Shown piece after piece: positions 16,487 through 25,629 of a stretch of DNA of 64,000 bases. A program made the position numbers and the translations under genes. This DNA is from CAXNKH01 sp049296795. Its GTDB lineage: Bacteria; Pseudomonadota; Gammaproteobacteria; Burkholderiales; Burkholderiaceae_C. The stretch's first letter is position 1; each line of letters begins with the position of its first letter. The notes beneath the pieces are model-generated. The model was not told the origin of the DNA, ran no database searches, and worked only from the letters and a program-made list of their open reading frames with translations. The stretch lies in the NCBI GenBank assembly GCA_049296795.1, contig JBAQTC010000022.1:1-64000 (forward strand), written 5' to 3'.

Positions 16487-17395
16487 ATGTCTGAACCCAC
16501 GCTGCATACCCTTAGCTGCCCCGACATCGACGGTACGCACCGCATGGCCTATTGGCAATGGGGTGACCCCGAAAACGACCATGTCGTGCTGTGCGTCCAC
16601 GGACTGACACGCCAAGGCCGAGACTTTGATGAATTAGCGCAAGACCTGTGTACTGAGTTCCGGGTAATTTGCCCCGATGTTGTGGGCCGGGGCCAAAGCG
16701 AGTGGTTGAAAACTCCCCAGTCCTACCAGATTACGCAGTATGCATCGGACATTCGCTTGTTGTTGAAGCAGCTTCAGCCATCCACGTTGGATTGGGTTGG
16801 AACCAGCATGGGTGGACTGATCGCCATGGTCCTGTGCGGAGCTGACGAGCCCCTGCTGCCGGTTGCCGTGCGTCGCTTGGTTCTCAACGATGTCGGCCCA
16901 ACCATGCAATGGCAGGCCTTGCAACGGATTGGATCGAGTTTGGGTCAAAGCTCGCGCTTTGACTCCGTGCAACAGGCCGCCGGTGCTTTATGGCAAACCT
17001 CGAGCAGTTTCGGCCCCCACAGTCCCGCGCAATGGCTTGCGTTATCGCGACCCATGGTCAAACCCGTGGGCGATGGAACGGCGGCATTGACACTGAATTA
17101 CGATCCCGCCATTGCGCTGCCGTTTCATGCGATCACGCCCGAGTCGGCTGCTCGCAGCGAGGCCAGCCTGTGGCATTTTTATGACAATATTTCGGCTGAA
17201 ACTTTGTTGATTCACGGTGCTGAGTCTGATTTCTTGTCGTCGGCTACGGCGCTTGAAATGACTCGGCGCGGCCCCAAGGCACAACTGGTCGAATTTGGGG
17301 GCGTTGGACATGCACCGACTTTGGTGTCTGCGCAGCAACGCCAGGTGATCAAGTCATTTTTGTTGGCGCCCCAGGACATCCGAGCAGTCGCATGA
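16487..17395 (+). CDS. Alpha/beta hydrolase
   Basis: A 302-residue alpha/beta hydrolase. The oxyanion region is VCVHGLTRQG, the nucleophile elbow is GTSMGG with Ser as nucleophile, the acid is probably in HGAESDF, and the histidine is in GGVGHAPTL, so the catalytic triad is complete. The substrate is unknown. Location next to 3-hydroxybutyrate dehydrogenase hints at an ester or PHB oligomer, but that is inference. It overlaps relA by 4 bases (ATGA), so it may be co-translated with the stringent-response gene. Confidence 0.85.
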   Translation: MSEPTLHTLSCPDIDGTHRMAYWQWGDPENDHVVLCVHGLTRQGRDFDELAQDLCTEFRVICPDVVGRGQSEWLKTPQSYQITQYASDIRLLLKQLQPSTLDWVGTSMGGLIAMVLCGADEPLLPVAVRRLVLNDVGPTMQWQALQRIGSSLGQSSRFDSVQQAAGALWQTSSSFGPHSPAQWLALSRPMVKPVGDGTAALTLNYDPAIALPFHAITPESAARSEASLWHFYDNISAETLLIHGAESDFLSSATALEMTRRGPKAQLVEFGGVGHAPTLVSAQQRQVIKSFLLAPQDIRAVA

Positions 17396-19617
17396 AAACA
17401 CGAAGCATCGAGCCCGTCCCAGGTTTACCTCGGTCTGAATTGATACAGGTCGCTGAGGAGAGCCTGCCTGAATTGGCCGATGCCTTGGTGCAGGCGCGCT
17501 CTTTTGCCCAACCTTTGATTGGCGGCGAAACGCTCGATACCGGTGAAAACACTTTGGCCCATGCCGATGCGGTGGCTGCCATTCTCAAGACCATAGGTGG
17601 TTCACAAGCCATGCAGGCGGCGAGCTACTTGGTCTATACCTGTGACCATTTGAAAAATCCACAGGAGGTGATTGCCAAGGCTTTTGGCGAAAATTATGCA
17701 GCGCTCGCCGTAGAGACCACCAAGCTGGTTCGGGTGCAACGCCAGGCCAGATCGGCCCGGAGCGGTCAGGACCATGGCGCCATGCCGATGGCGCAAAGCG
17801 CAGCATCACAAACCGAGAATGTTCGGAAAATGCTGTTGGCTTTTTCACGTGATCTGCGGGTGGTTTTGTTACGCTTGGCATCTCGGCTACAAACGCTGCG
17901 CTACTGCACGGCCAACAAACGGAGTGACACCACCGCGTTGGCACTTGAATCGCTACAGGTTTTTGCACCTTTGGCGAACCGGCTGGGGATTCGTGACATC
18001 AAATGGGAAATGGAGGATCTGGCTTTTCGGTTTCTAGAGCCCGAGACTTACCGCGATGTGGCAGGCCTGCTTGACGAAAAGAGAACCGAGCGTGAGGCAG
18101 GGGTCGAACAGTTGCGACAACGACTTGAACTCGAATTGCTGGAGCAAGGCATCCGTTCAACAGTGCAAGGTCGCCCCAAACACATCTACAGCATTGTTAA
18201 AAAAATGCGAGGCAAGTCACTGGGCTTCGATCAGGTCTATGACATTCGAGCTTTGCGTATCGTAGTGCCATCGATCCCCGATTGCTACGCAGCCTTGAGT
18301 TGGGTTCATAGCCAGTTTCAGCCAATCACCAAGGAGTTTGATGATTACATCGCCAAGCCCAAGACTAACGGTTACCAATCGCTGCACACGATTGTTCGTG
18401 ATCGATTGGGAAAACCCATAGAAATACAAATTCGAACCCAAGCCATGCACGAACACGCTGAGCACGGGGTGGCTGCCCACTGGGCCTACAAGGAAGCTGG
18501 GGTAAAAGGTTATTCGGGCGTTAGTGCCAGCAGTGACTACGACGCCAAGATCGCGGTGTTGCGGCAATTGTTGGCCTGGGAGCGTGATTTGTCGGTGACC
18601 CGCCATGGTGCAGGCGTACTCGATGATTTGATTTATGTGTTGACGCCAGATGCGGCCATTGTGGAGTTGGCGCAGGGCGCGACTGCGGTTGATTTTGCTT
18701 ACAGCGTGCACACCACCTTGGGACATCGCTGCCGTGGTGCACGGGTCGATGGCCAGATGGTCCCACTCAATACCCCTCTGAAAAACGGTCAGACAGTAGA
18801 GATTAGCGCGGTCAAGGAAGGCGGCCCATCGCGCGATTGGCTCAATCCCGAGCTCGGCTTTCTGGTCAGTCACCGGGCGCGTTCCAAGGTACGGGCCTGG
18901 TTCAATGCATTGGCCATGCACGAGACTGTGGCACGGGGGCGTGAGGCCGTGGAAAAAATGCTGCAACGCGAAGGTAAAACTTCAGTCAAGCTTGACGATT
19001 TGGCAGCTGGGTTGGGGTTCAAGTCGGCTGAATCCCTGTTTGAGCTGGTCGGCAAAGACGAATTCTCGGTTCGCACCATTGAGCAAATGCTGCGTCCGGC
19101 GGAACCCGCTGTTCCAGCGCAAGATTTTGTTGCGCTAAAAAAACCCAGTCAACGCGACCCCTCGGCCCGCGGCGCTGTGCTGGTGGTCGGGGTGGATTCT
19201 TTGTTGACCCAAATGGCGAAATGCTGCAAGCCCGCTCCACCCGACCCGATTTGTGGGTTTGTAACGCGGGGTAAAGGTGTGAGCGTGCATCGCCGGGATT
19301 GTTCCAATTTGCGGGAAATGGTGGCCAAAAATAGCGAGCGCCTGATTGATGTTCAATGGGGCTTGCCGCAGTCGCATCGGCCGCTGTTGTATCCGGTGGA
19401 CCTGCTGGTCCAGGCCCACGAGCGACCCGCGTTGATAAGGGACATTTCCGAACTCATTTCTAAAGAAAAAATGAATGTGACTGGAGTTCAGACCCGTTCC
19501 ATCAAGAGCAATCTTTGGATGACGTTCACGGTCGAATTGAATGACTCGGCCAGATTGTCCAAAGTTCTGTCCCTGGTAGCTGAACTGCCCGGGGTGAGGT
19601 CAGCACGTCGTCTTTAA
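17392..19617 (+). CDS. relA: GTP pyrophosphokinase RelA
   Basis: A 741-residue long RSH protein with a degenerate HD domain (about 40-180), a (p)ppGpp synthetase domain (about 240-390), TGS (about 410-470), a zinc-finger-like region with CCKPAPPDPI (about 610) and a C-terminal ACT domain. The HD region lacks the HDxxED catalytic motif. The synthetase loop carries EFDD (from about residue 315) rather than the RFKD of bifunctional enzymes, so this is a ribosome-activated synthetase only. Hydrolase activity must come from a SpoT elsewhere. It overlaps the hydrolase gene by 4 bases. Confidence 0.95.
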   Translation: MKTRSIEPVPGLPRSELIQVAEESLPELADALVQARSFAQPLIGGETLDTGENTLAHADAVAAILKTIGGSQAMQAASYLVYTCDHLKNPQEVIAKAFGENYAALAVETTKLVRVQRQARSARSGQDHGAMPMAQSAASQTENVRKMLLAFSRDLRVVLLRLASRLQTLRYCTANKRSDTTALALESLQVFAPLANRLGIRDIKWEMEDLAFRFLEPETYRDVAGLLDEKRTEREAGVEQLRQRLELELLEQGIRSTVQGRPKHIYSIVKKMRGKSLGFDQVYDIRALRIVVPSIPDCYAALSWVHSQFQPITKEFDDYIAKPKTNGYQSLHTIVRDRLGKPIEIQIRTQAMHEHAEHGVAAHWAYKEAGVKGYSGVSASSDYDAKIAVLRQLLAWERDLSVTRHGAGVLDDLIYVLTPDAAIVELAQGATAVDFAYSVHTTLGHRCRGARVDGQMVPLNTPLKNGQTVEISAVKEGGPSRDWLNPELGFLVSHRARSKVRAWFNALAMHETVARGREAVEKMLQREGKTSVKLDDLAAGLGFKSAESLFELVGKDEFSVRTIEQMLRPAEPAVPAQDFVALKKPSQRDPSARGAVLVVGVDSLLTQMAKCCKPAPPDPICGFVTRGKGVSVHRRDCSNLREMVAKNSERLIDVQWGLPQSHRPLLYPVDLLVQAHERPALIRDISELISKEKMNVTGVQTRSIKSNLWMTFTVELNDSARLSKVLSLVAELPGVRSARRL

Positions 19618-19698
19618 CGGCTAAATCGTGTGAGGGAGTCGGGGCCGTTTGCAAACGTACAATTCGGGTCGTAGCTTAACGAAATTGAAGGACTTAAG

Positions 19699-20418
19699 GT
19701 GGCTGGACACAGTAAATGGGCCAATATTCAACACCGCAAAGGTCGGCAAGATGAGAAGCGGGGCAAAGTGTGGACCCGCGTGATTCGTGAAATCATGGTG
19801 GCGGCTCGCACTGGCGGAGGCGATATCGGTGCCAATCCGCGACTGCGATTGGCGGTTGAAAAAGCCAAGGCCGCCAATTTGCCGGCCGATACGGTGAAAC
19901 GTAATATCGACAAAGCCACGGGCAACCTCGAAGGTGTGAATTACGAAGAAATTCGTTATGAGGGTTATGGCATTGGCGGTGCAGCTATTTTGGTTGATAC
20001 CATGACCGATAACCGAGTTCGAACTGTGGCTGAAGTCCGCCACGCTTTCAGTAAGAACGGTGGCAATATGGGAACCGAAGGATCGGTGGTGTTTCAGTTC
20101 AAGCACTGTGGCCAGTTGATTTTTGCGCCCGGGACCGATGAGGACAAACTGATGGATCTGGCGCTAGACGCTGGGGCAGAAGATGTGATCACCGACGAAG
20201 AGGGAACGATCGAGGTGTTGACCAGTGTTGCTGATTTTGAAGCAGTGAAGAACGCGCTGCAAGCTGCAGGTTTAAAGCCGGAAATGGCCGAGGTCACGAT
20301 GCGTGCCGAAAACACCATTGAAATTCAAGGCGAGGACGCATTAAAAATGCAAAAACTACTGGATGTGCTGGAGGACTTGGACGATGTCCAGGCGATCTAC
20401 CACAACGCTGCGTTATGA
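19699..20418 (+). CDS. yebC: YebC/PmpR family translational or transcriptional regulator
   Basis: A 239-residue protein, full length for the family, starting AGHSKWANIQHRKGRQD, which is nearly invariant in YebC. Family members help ribosomes through difficult sequences such as proline stretches and have also been described as DNA-binding regulators. The start is a GTG with GAAGGA upstream, since no ATG stands in front of the conserved N-terminus. An 81-base gap separates it from relA. It overlaps purD by 4 bases and opens the long housekeeping run. Confidence 0.95.
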   Translation: MAGHSKWANIQHRKGRQDEKRGKVWTRVIREIMVAARTGGGDIGANPRLRLAVEKAKAANLPADTVKRNIDKATGNLEGVNYEEIRYEGYGIGGAAILVDTMTDNRVRTVAEVRHAFSKNGGNMGTEGSVVFQFKHCGQLIFAPGTDEDKLMDLALDAGAEDVITDEEGTIEVLTSVADFEAVKNALQAAGLKPEMAEVTMRAENTIEIQGEDALKMQKLLDVLEDLDDVQAIYHNAAL

Positions 20419-21707
20419 AAATACTGGTGATTGGCGGCGGTGGCCGAGAACACGCGATGGCATGGAAACTGGCTCAGTCCAGCAAGGTCCAAAAAGTCTA
20501 TGTCGCACCCGGTAACGGGGGTACGGCAACCCATGATTTTCTCGAAAATTTGCCGATCTCCGACGTTAAAGAATTGCGGGCTTGGGCCCAAGTCAACAAA
20601 ATTGCTTTGACTGTGGTGGGGCCCGAAGCGCCTTTGGCCGCTGGTGTCGTCGATGAATTCCGAGCCCATGGCCTGCGAATTTTCGGTCCAACCCGGGCGG
20701 CGGCCCAATTGGAGAGTTCCAAAGCTTTTTCCAAAGCTTTCATGCAGCGCCACGGCATTCCGACAGCGGCCTACGACAGCTTCACGGATGCTGCGCTGGC
20801 CCATGCCTATGTGGATCAAATGGGTGCGCCGATTGTGGTCAAGGCCGATGGCCTGGCCGCTGGCAAAGGGGTGGTGGTGGCCATGACTTTGAACGAGGCA
20901 CACGAAGCGATTGACTTTATGCTGCTGGATAACGCCCTGGGCGTGAGCCACAACATGGGCGGCGCTCGGGTGGTGATCGAAGAATTCCTGATGGGCGAAG
21001 AAGCCAGCTTCATTGTGCTGTGCGATGGCAAAAATGTTCTCCCCTTGGCCACCAGCCAAGACCATAAACGCCTGCTCGATGGTGACGCTGGCCCCAATAC
21101 CGGCGGCATGGGCGCGTATTCCCCGGCACCGGTGGTGACGCCCGAAGTTCATGCCCGTGCCATGCGCGAAGTGATCATGCCGACCATCAAGGGCATGGAA
21201 AAAGATGGCATCCCTTACACCGGCTTTCTATACGCAGGGCTGATGATTGACGAGCTGGGGGCCATCAAAACCCTGGAGTTCAACTGCCGTATGGGTGATC
21301 CGGAAACTCAGCCAATTTTGATGCGACTCAAGAGTGACTTGGTCGATGTGCTGTGGTCTGCAACCGAACCCGGTCCGCATGGCAGCCTGGATCAGGTGGA
21401 GTTAATTTGGGATCGACGCTGTGCTTTGGGCGTGGTGGTGGCGGCCCCCGGTTATCCGATGCAGCCGCGCAAAGGCGACCGCATGACTGGATTACCCCAA
21501 GAGGCCGACGATGCCGTGGTGTTTCATGCCGGCACTGCGCTGCAAGACGGCCAGCTTCTGACAACAGGAGGCCGCGTGCTGTGCGTCACGGCCTTGGCTG
21601 AAACTGTCAAGCAAGCCCAGCAGCGCGCTTACGACTACTTGCAAGGGATTCACTTCGACGGCATGCAATACCGCACTGACATTGGCTACCGGGCCATCAA
21701 GCACTGA
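20415..21707 (+). CDS. purD: Phosphoribosylamine-glycine ligase
   Basis: A 430-residue ATP-grasp enzyme that joins glycine to phosphoribosylamine in purine synthesis. It starts MKILVIGGGGREHAMAWKL and carries YVAPGNGGTA, the ATP-grasp KADGLAAGKGVVVA, GPNTGGMGAYSPAP and FNCRMGDPETQ, all typical of GARS. Length is normal. It starts in an ATGA overlap with yebC and is followed after 21 bases by an acyltransferase gene. Confidence 0.97.
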   Translation: MKILVIGGGGREHAMAWKLAQSSKVQKVYVAPGNGGTATHDFLENLPISDVKELRAWAQVNKIALTVVGPEAPLAAGVVDEFRAHGLRIFGPTRAAAQLESSKAFSKAFMQRHGIPTAAYDSFTDAALAHAYVDQMGAPIVVKADGLAAGKGVVVAMTLNEAHEAIDFMLLDNALGVSHNMGGARVVIEEFLMGEEASFIVLCDGKNVLPLATSQDHKRLLDGDAGPNTGGMGAYSPAPVVTPEVHARAMREVIMPTIKGMEKDGIPYTGFLYAGLMIDELGAIKTLEFNCRMGDPETQPILMRLKSDLVDVLWSATEPGPHGSLDQVELIWDRRCALGVVVAAPGYPMQPRKGDRMTGLPQEADDAVVFHAGTALQDGQLLTTGGRVLCVTALAETVKQAQQRAYDYLQGIHFDGMQYRTDIGYRAIKH

Positions 21708-21728
21708 TGGGTTGAAACCTAGCGCCTC

Positions 21729-22376
21729 ATGATCACCAGCGATTTTGTGCCACCTTTTGCAATCCAATTCAAAGGAAACAGTTGCGCACGCTGGGTATTG
21801 CGCCGCTTGGGTTGGCAGCTTCGTTTTGATGGCTTACCAGCGTTGCAAGGCGTATTTGCTGTTTACCCGCACACCAGTAACTGGGACTTTGTCGTTCTGG
21901 TCTTGGTTAAATGGGCCAGTGGCGTGCCAGTTCGGTTTTGGGCAAAAGACAAATTATTCAGTGTGCCTGTATTAGGGCGCTGGTTACGTTTGCTCGGTGG
22001 CGTTCCGGTGGAGCGAAATTCACCACACGGTCTGGTCGGGCAAACGGTGAAGCATTTTGCCGATTGCAAATCACGCGGCGTCTATTTTTGGCTGGCGGTG
22101 GCGCCAGAGGGAACGCGCAAAGCGACTCCGGGATGGCGTAGTGGTTTTTACCAAGCAACCGTCCAAGCCCAAGTTCCGTTGTGCTTGGTTAAATTGGACT
22201 ATGCAAAACGCGAAGTGACGATTGAAAACTTTATCGCGCTCAAAGGTGAGCCTGAACATGATTTTGCTCGGATCAAACAGGTGTTCGAGGGTGTTCGGGC
22301 TTATCGTCCGCGCCAAGCTGCGCCGGTTCGGCTGTTGGGTAGTCCGGATCCAGACACCAAGAAAGCCGGTTCATGA
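21729..22376 (+). CDS. 1-acyl-glycerol-3-phosphate acyltransferase-like protein
   Basis: A 215-residue PlsC-like acyltransferase. The HX4D-type motif appears as PHTSNWDF and the second block as VAPEGTRKA (the EGTR motif), both needed for catalysis. There is no strong transmembrane anchor but an amphipathic N-terminus, so it is probably peripheral at the inner membrane. It may act in phospholipid or ornithine-lipid synthesis. The exact acceptor is not known. It overlaps hemF by 4 bases. Confidence 0.85.
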   Translation: MITSDFVPPFAIQFKGNSCARWVLRRLGWQLRFDGLPALQGVFAVYPHTSNWDFVVLVLVKWASGVPVRFWAKDKLFSVPVLGRWLRLLGGVPVERNSPHGLVGQTVKHFADCKSRGVYFWLAVAPEGTRKATPGWRSGFYQATVQAQVPLCLVKLDYAKREVTIENFIALKGEPEHDFARIKQVFEGVRAYRPRQAAPVRLLGSPDPDTKKAGS

Positions 22377-23317
22377 ACACAGCAGTTGACGCCCCAGTGC
22401 CGGTGTTGCCGAATAGCCAAGCGGTGCGCAGCTACCTGCTTGGTTTGCAGGCGAACATCGTTTTGGCCATGGCCGAGATCGACGGCGGATCTTTTTTAAG
22501 CGATGCTTGGACCAAGGAGGCCGGCGAACCTTTGCAGGGCCAGGGGATCACGCAGATTCTTGAAGGCGGTACGGTTTTCGAGCGCGCTGGCTGTGGTTTT
22601 TCCCATGTGAGCGGAACACGTTTGCCTCCTTCGGCCACCCAACATCGACCCGAGCTCAGCGGCGCCCCTTTTGAAGCCATGGGTGTGTCATTGGTGTTTC
22701 ACCCGCGTAACCCGTATGTGCCCATCGTTCACATGAATGTGCGCATGTTGTCAGCCCAGGCCAGTGACGGGACATCCGTGTGCTGGTTCGGCGGCGGCAT
22801 GGATTTGACGCCCTGCTACGGTTTTGAGGAAGACGCGCAACATTTCCATGCGACCTGTAAAGCAGCCTTGGAGGGTTTTGGCGCTGACAAATACCCACGC
22901 TTCAAGACCTGGTGCGACGAGTACTTCTACCTCAAGCACCGCAAGGAGCAACGTGGTGTTGGGGGAATTTTCTTTGATGATTTTTCCGAGTTGGGTTTTG
23001 CGTCTGGTTTTGCCATGCTGCGTTCGGTCGGTGACGCTTTGTTGGGAGCTTATTTGCCGATTGTGCAACGCCGCAAGGACATGGCCTATGGCGCACGTGA
23101 GCGTGAATTCCAACTCTATCGGCGTGGGCGCTACGTCGAGTTCAACCTGGTGTGGGACCGTGGCACCCATTTTGGTTTGCAGTCGGGTGGGCGCACCGAG
23201 TCGATTTTGTTATCCATGCCACCCTTGGCCAGTTGGTCCTACCAATCGGTTGCGGCTACCGGATCAGCGGAAGCTGAGTTGCTTGAAAAATTTCTCATCC
23301 GTCGGGAGTGGATTTGA
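22373..23317 (+). CDS. hemF: Oxygen-dependent coproporphyrinogen-III oxidase
   Basis: A 314-residue enzyme that converts coproporphyrinogen III to protoporphyrinogen IX with O2 in heme synthesis. Family blocks are GGGMDLTPCYGFEEDA, KTWCDEYFYLKHR, RGVGGIFFDDF and RGRYVEFNLVWDRGT, with GGRTESILLSMPP near the end. Length is normal. It is coupled to genes on both sides by short overlaps. Its presence indicates aerobic heme synthesis. Confidence 0.97.
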   Translation: MNTAVDAPVPVLPNSQAVRSYLLGLQANIVLAMAEIDGGSFLSDAWTKEAGEPLQGQGITQILEGGTVFERAGCGFSHVSGTRLPPSATQHRPELSGAPFEAMGVSLVFHPRNPYVPIVHMNVRMLSAQASDGTSVCWFGGGMDLTPCYGFEEDAQHFHATCKAALEGFGADKYPRFKTWCDEYFYLKHRKEQRGVGGIFFDDFSELGFASGFAMLRSVGDALLGAYLPIVQRRKDMAYGAREREFQLYRRGRYVEFNLVWDRGTHFGLQSGGRTESILLSMPPLASWSYQSVAATGSAEAELLEKFLIRREWI

Positions 23318-23922
23318 GCGTGAAACCACGCCGCATCGGTGTCTTCGGCGGTGCCTTTGATCCACCGCATCAGGCGCATCTGGCTTTGCTGCGCGTTGCA
23401 GTCGAGCAGCTAGCACTCGATGAAGTCAGGGTATTGCCCACGGGTCAGGCTTGGCACAAATCAAGGCCCTTGAGTCCAGCCTTTCACAGGCAGGCGATGG
23501 TCGAGCTGGCTTTTTCATCTGAGCCCAAGTTCGTTCTGGACAAGCGTGAAATCTTGCGCTCCGGCCCCAGTTACACGGTAGATACTTTGCGCGAGATCCA
23601 GGCCGAACTGCCCGGTGCTGAGTTGTTCCTGGTGATTGGGGCCGATCAGGCGCGAGCGTTGTCCAGCTGGCACGAAGGTGGACTACTGCCCCAACTTGCT
23701 ATAATTTGCGTAGCTGAAAGAGAAGATTTGACAGGCTACACCTTGCCATTTTGTCCTCCGAAAGAGCTGCAATCACGTTTTCGACAGTTGAAAATGTCCG
23801 CATTGCCCATCAGCGCCACTGAAATCAGGTTGCGTCGCGCGGCGCATCAGGGTATTGTCCCCCTGGTAAGCGAATCGGTTGCGAAGTATATTGACCACCA
23901 CCACCTTTACCAGACCATTTGA
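23314..23922 (+). CDS. nadD: Nicotinate-nucleotide adenylyltransferase
   Basis: About 202 residues. GVFGGAFDPPHQAH contains the nucleotidyltransferase H-x-x-H motif, and PISATEIR near the end corresponds to the ISxTxxR motif. It makes deamido-NAD from nicotinate mononucleotide and ATP. Start choice is uncertain: no ATG exists. GTG at 23308, TTG at 23314 and GTG at 23320 are in frame. TTG 23314 has GGGAG at a good distance and overlaps the hemF stop as TTGA. The product name does not depend on this. Confidence 0.92.
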   Translation: MSVKPRRIGVFGGAFDPPHQAHLALLRVAVEQLALDEVRVLPTGQAWHKSRPLSPAFHRQAMVELAFSSEPKFVLDKREILRSGPSYTVDTLREIQAELPGAELFLVIGADQARALSSWHEGGLLPQLAIICVAEREDLTGYTLPFCPPKELQSRFRQLKMSALPISATEIRLRRAAHQGIVPLVSESVAKYIDHHHLYQTI

Positions 23923-24512
23923 TGACTACAGACTCCGCTGCTTCCAAAGCCACCCAAAAACTTCAACGCACCATTGTTGATGCCCTGGAGGATGTGAAGG
24001 CCCAGGACATCCTGGTGTTCAACACGGAGCACCTGAGTGCTTTGTTTGAGCGAGTCATCATTGCCTCGGGCACTTCGAATCGGCAAACCAAGGCCTTGGC
24101 CGCCAGCGTGCGCGATGCAGTACGTGATGCGGGTTTTCCAAAACCGCGTAGCGAAGGCGAAGAAAACGGCGAATGGATCATTGTGGATTGTGGTCAAGCG
24201 GTGGTCCACATCATGCAACCCAGCATTCGCCAGTACTACCACTTGGAAGAGCTCTGGGGTGACAAGCCGGTGCGGTTGAAATTTGGCGCTGACAAGCCTG
24301 TCGTCAAAGTTGCAGTCAAGCCTGCGGCCAAAACAGACAAACCAACAACCAGTCTGAAACGCTCCAGCGCAGCCAAAACCGGTGTGATGGAAGCTTTCCC
24401 CAGCAAGGCGCAAATTAAAAAAGTAGCTGCTAAAACAACGGCCAAAGCTGCGGGAAAATCTGCGGTCACAGCCAAGCCCCAAGCCGCCCGTAAAACCAAG
24501 CCCAAGGCCTGA
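23919..24512 (+). CDS. rsfS: Ribosome silencing factor RsfS with long basic tail
   Basis: A 197-residue protein. Residues about 12-122 form the RsfS/Iojap domain (KAQDILVFNTE, GTSNRQTKALA, EWIIVDCGQAVVHIM, YYHLEELWGD), which binds ribosomal protein L14 and blocks subunit joining in starvation. Residues about 125-197 are an extra low-complexity tail rich in Lys, Ala and Pro, absent from short members of about 105-130 residues. The tail could bind rRNA (inference). It overlaps nadD by 4 bases, the common nadD-rsfS-rlmH order. Confidence 0.93.
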   Translation: MMTTDSAASKATQKLQRTIVDALEDVKAQDILVFNTEHLSALFERVIIASGTSNRQTKALAASVRDAVRDAGFPKPRSEGEENGEWIIVDCGQAVVHIMQPSIRQYYHLEELWGDKPVRLKFGADKPVVKVAVKPAAKTDKPTTSLKRSSAAKTGVMEAFPSKAQIKKVAAKTTAKAAGKSAVTAKPQAARKTKPKA

Positions 24513-24521
24513 CCCAGCGCA

Positions 24522-24989
24522 ATGAAACTGCTGATCGTCGCGGTGGGTCAGCGGATTCCAGACTGGGCCCAAACCGCTTGGGACGACTACGCCAAACGCT
24601 TTCCGCCTGAGTTGAAGGTTGAACTCAAAGCGGTGAAAACTGAGCCGCGGGGTTCCAAGACGCTGGAAACCCTATACGCAGCTGAACGCGGCCGAATTGA
24701 AACCGCGATCCCCAAAGGTGCCCGCATCGTGGCGCTGGACGAACGCGGCAGCGCCCTGACCACCCAAGCCTTGGCAAGCAAGTTGCGGCACTGGCAGCTC
24801 GAGGGCGATGATGTGGCGCTGCTCATCGGTGGCCCCGATGGACTCGATCCCGGATTGAGGCAGGCCGCTCACGAGCGTATTCGTTTGTCCGACCTGACCT
24901 TGCCCCACGCTTTCGCCCGCGTGCTGCTGATCGAGCAGCTTTACCGCGCTTGGTCCATCAACGCCAACCACCCCTACCACCGTGAGTAA
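24522..24989 (+). CDS. rlmH: 23S rRNA (pseudouridine1915-N3)-methyltransferase
   Basis: A 155-residue SPOUT methyltransferase that modifies pseudouridine 1915 in helix 69 of 23S rRNA. It starts MKLLIVAVGQRIPDW, has the SAM-binding knot VALLIGGPDGLDP and ends in the conserved EQLYRAWSI and NHPYHRE. Length is exactly that of the family. It follows rsfS by 9 bases and overlaps maf by 8. Confidence 0.97.
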   Translation: MKLLIVAVGQRIPDWAQTAWDDYAKRFPPELKVELKAVKTEPRGSKTLETLYAAERGRIETAIPKGARIVALDERGSALTTQALASKLRHWQLEGDDVALLIGGPDGLDPGLRQAAHERIRLSDLTLPHAFARVLLIEQLYRAWSINANHPYHRE

Positions 24990-25593
24990 ATTGATTTACC
25001 TGGCCTCGCAAAGCCCGCGCCGGCGTCAGTTGTTGGAGCAACTCGGTGTTCGCTATGAATTGTTGTTGCCTGAGGCGGATGAAGATGCCGAAAGTCTGGA
25101 ACAAATAGTGCCAGCAGAGTCCCCACTGGCTTATGTGCAACGGGTGACGCAACTCAAGCTGGACGCTGCGTTGGTGCGCTTGAAACGCCGTGGCTTGCCG
25201 GCCGCGCCGATCATGTGCTCGGATACAACGGTTGCCCTGGGTCGAAAAATCTATGGCAAACCCGCTGATGCAGTCGAGGCCAAAACCATGCTGGCAGAGC
25301 TTGGCGGTCATAGGCATCGTGTGCTGACCGCAGTGGCGCTGGGGACTGCGCGCAAACGGCAACAACTTGTCAGCACCTCGCGAGTGACTTTTGCCCCGCT
25401 CACAGCGCGCCAGATCAGTGCCTATGTTGCCAGCGGAGAACCCTTGGGCAAAGCCGGAGCCTACGCCGTGCAGGGCAGGGCGGCGGCGTTCATTTCCCAT
25501 ATTAGCGGCTCTTACTCTGGCATCATGGGCTTGCCCATGTTTGAAACTGCGCAGTTATTACGCAGTTTCGGCATGTTGCGGGCTGGTTCATAG
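24982..25593 (+). CDS. maf: Maf family nucleotide pyrophosphatase
   Basis: A 203-residue Maf-domain protein. Conserved blocks are IYLASQSPRRRQLLEQLG, MCSDTTVALGRKIYGKP and EPLGKAGAYAVQGRAAAFI. Maf proteins of the YhdE type hydrolyse dTTP, UTP and modified pyrimidine nucleotides and limit incorporation of damaged bases. The start is a GTG inside the end of rlmH, which fits the MSKLIYLAS start of relatives. It is part of the housekeeping run. Confidence 0.93.
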   Translation: MSKLIYLASQSPRRRQLLEQLGVRYELLLPEADEDAESLEQIVPAESPLAYVQRVTQLKLDAALVRLKRRGLPAAPIMCSDTTVALGRKIYGKPADAVEAKTMLAELGGHRHRVLTAVALGTARKRQQLVSTSRVTFAPLTARQISAYVASGEPLGKAGAYAVQGRAAAFISHISGSYSGIMGLPMFETAQLLRSFGMLRAGS

Positions 25594-25629
25594 CGCGCTG
25601 CTTTGACTCCCCTACAACAAAACACGCAG

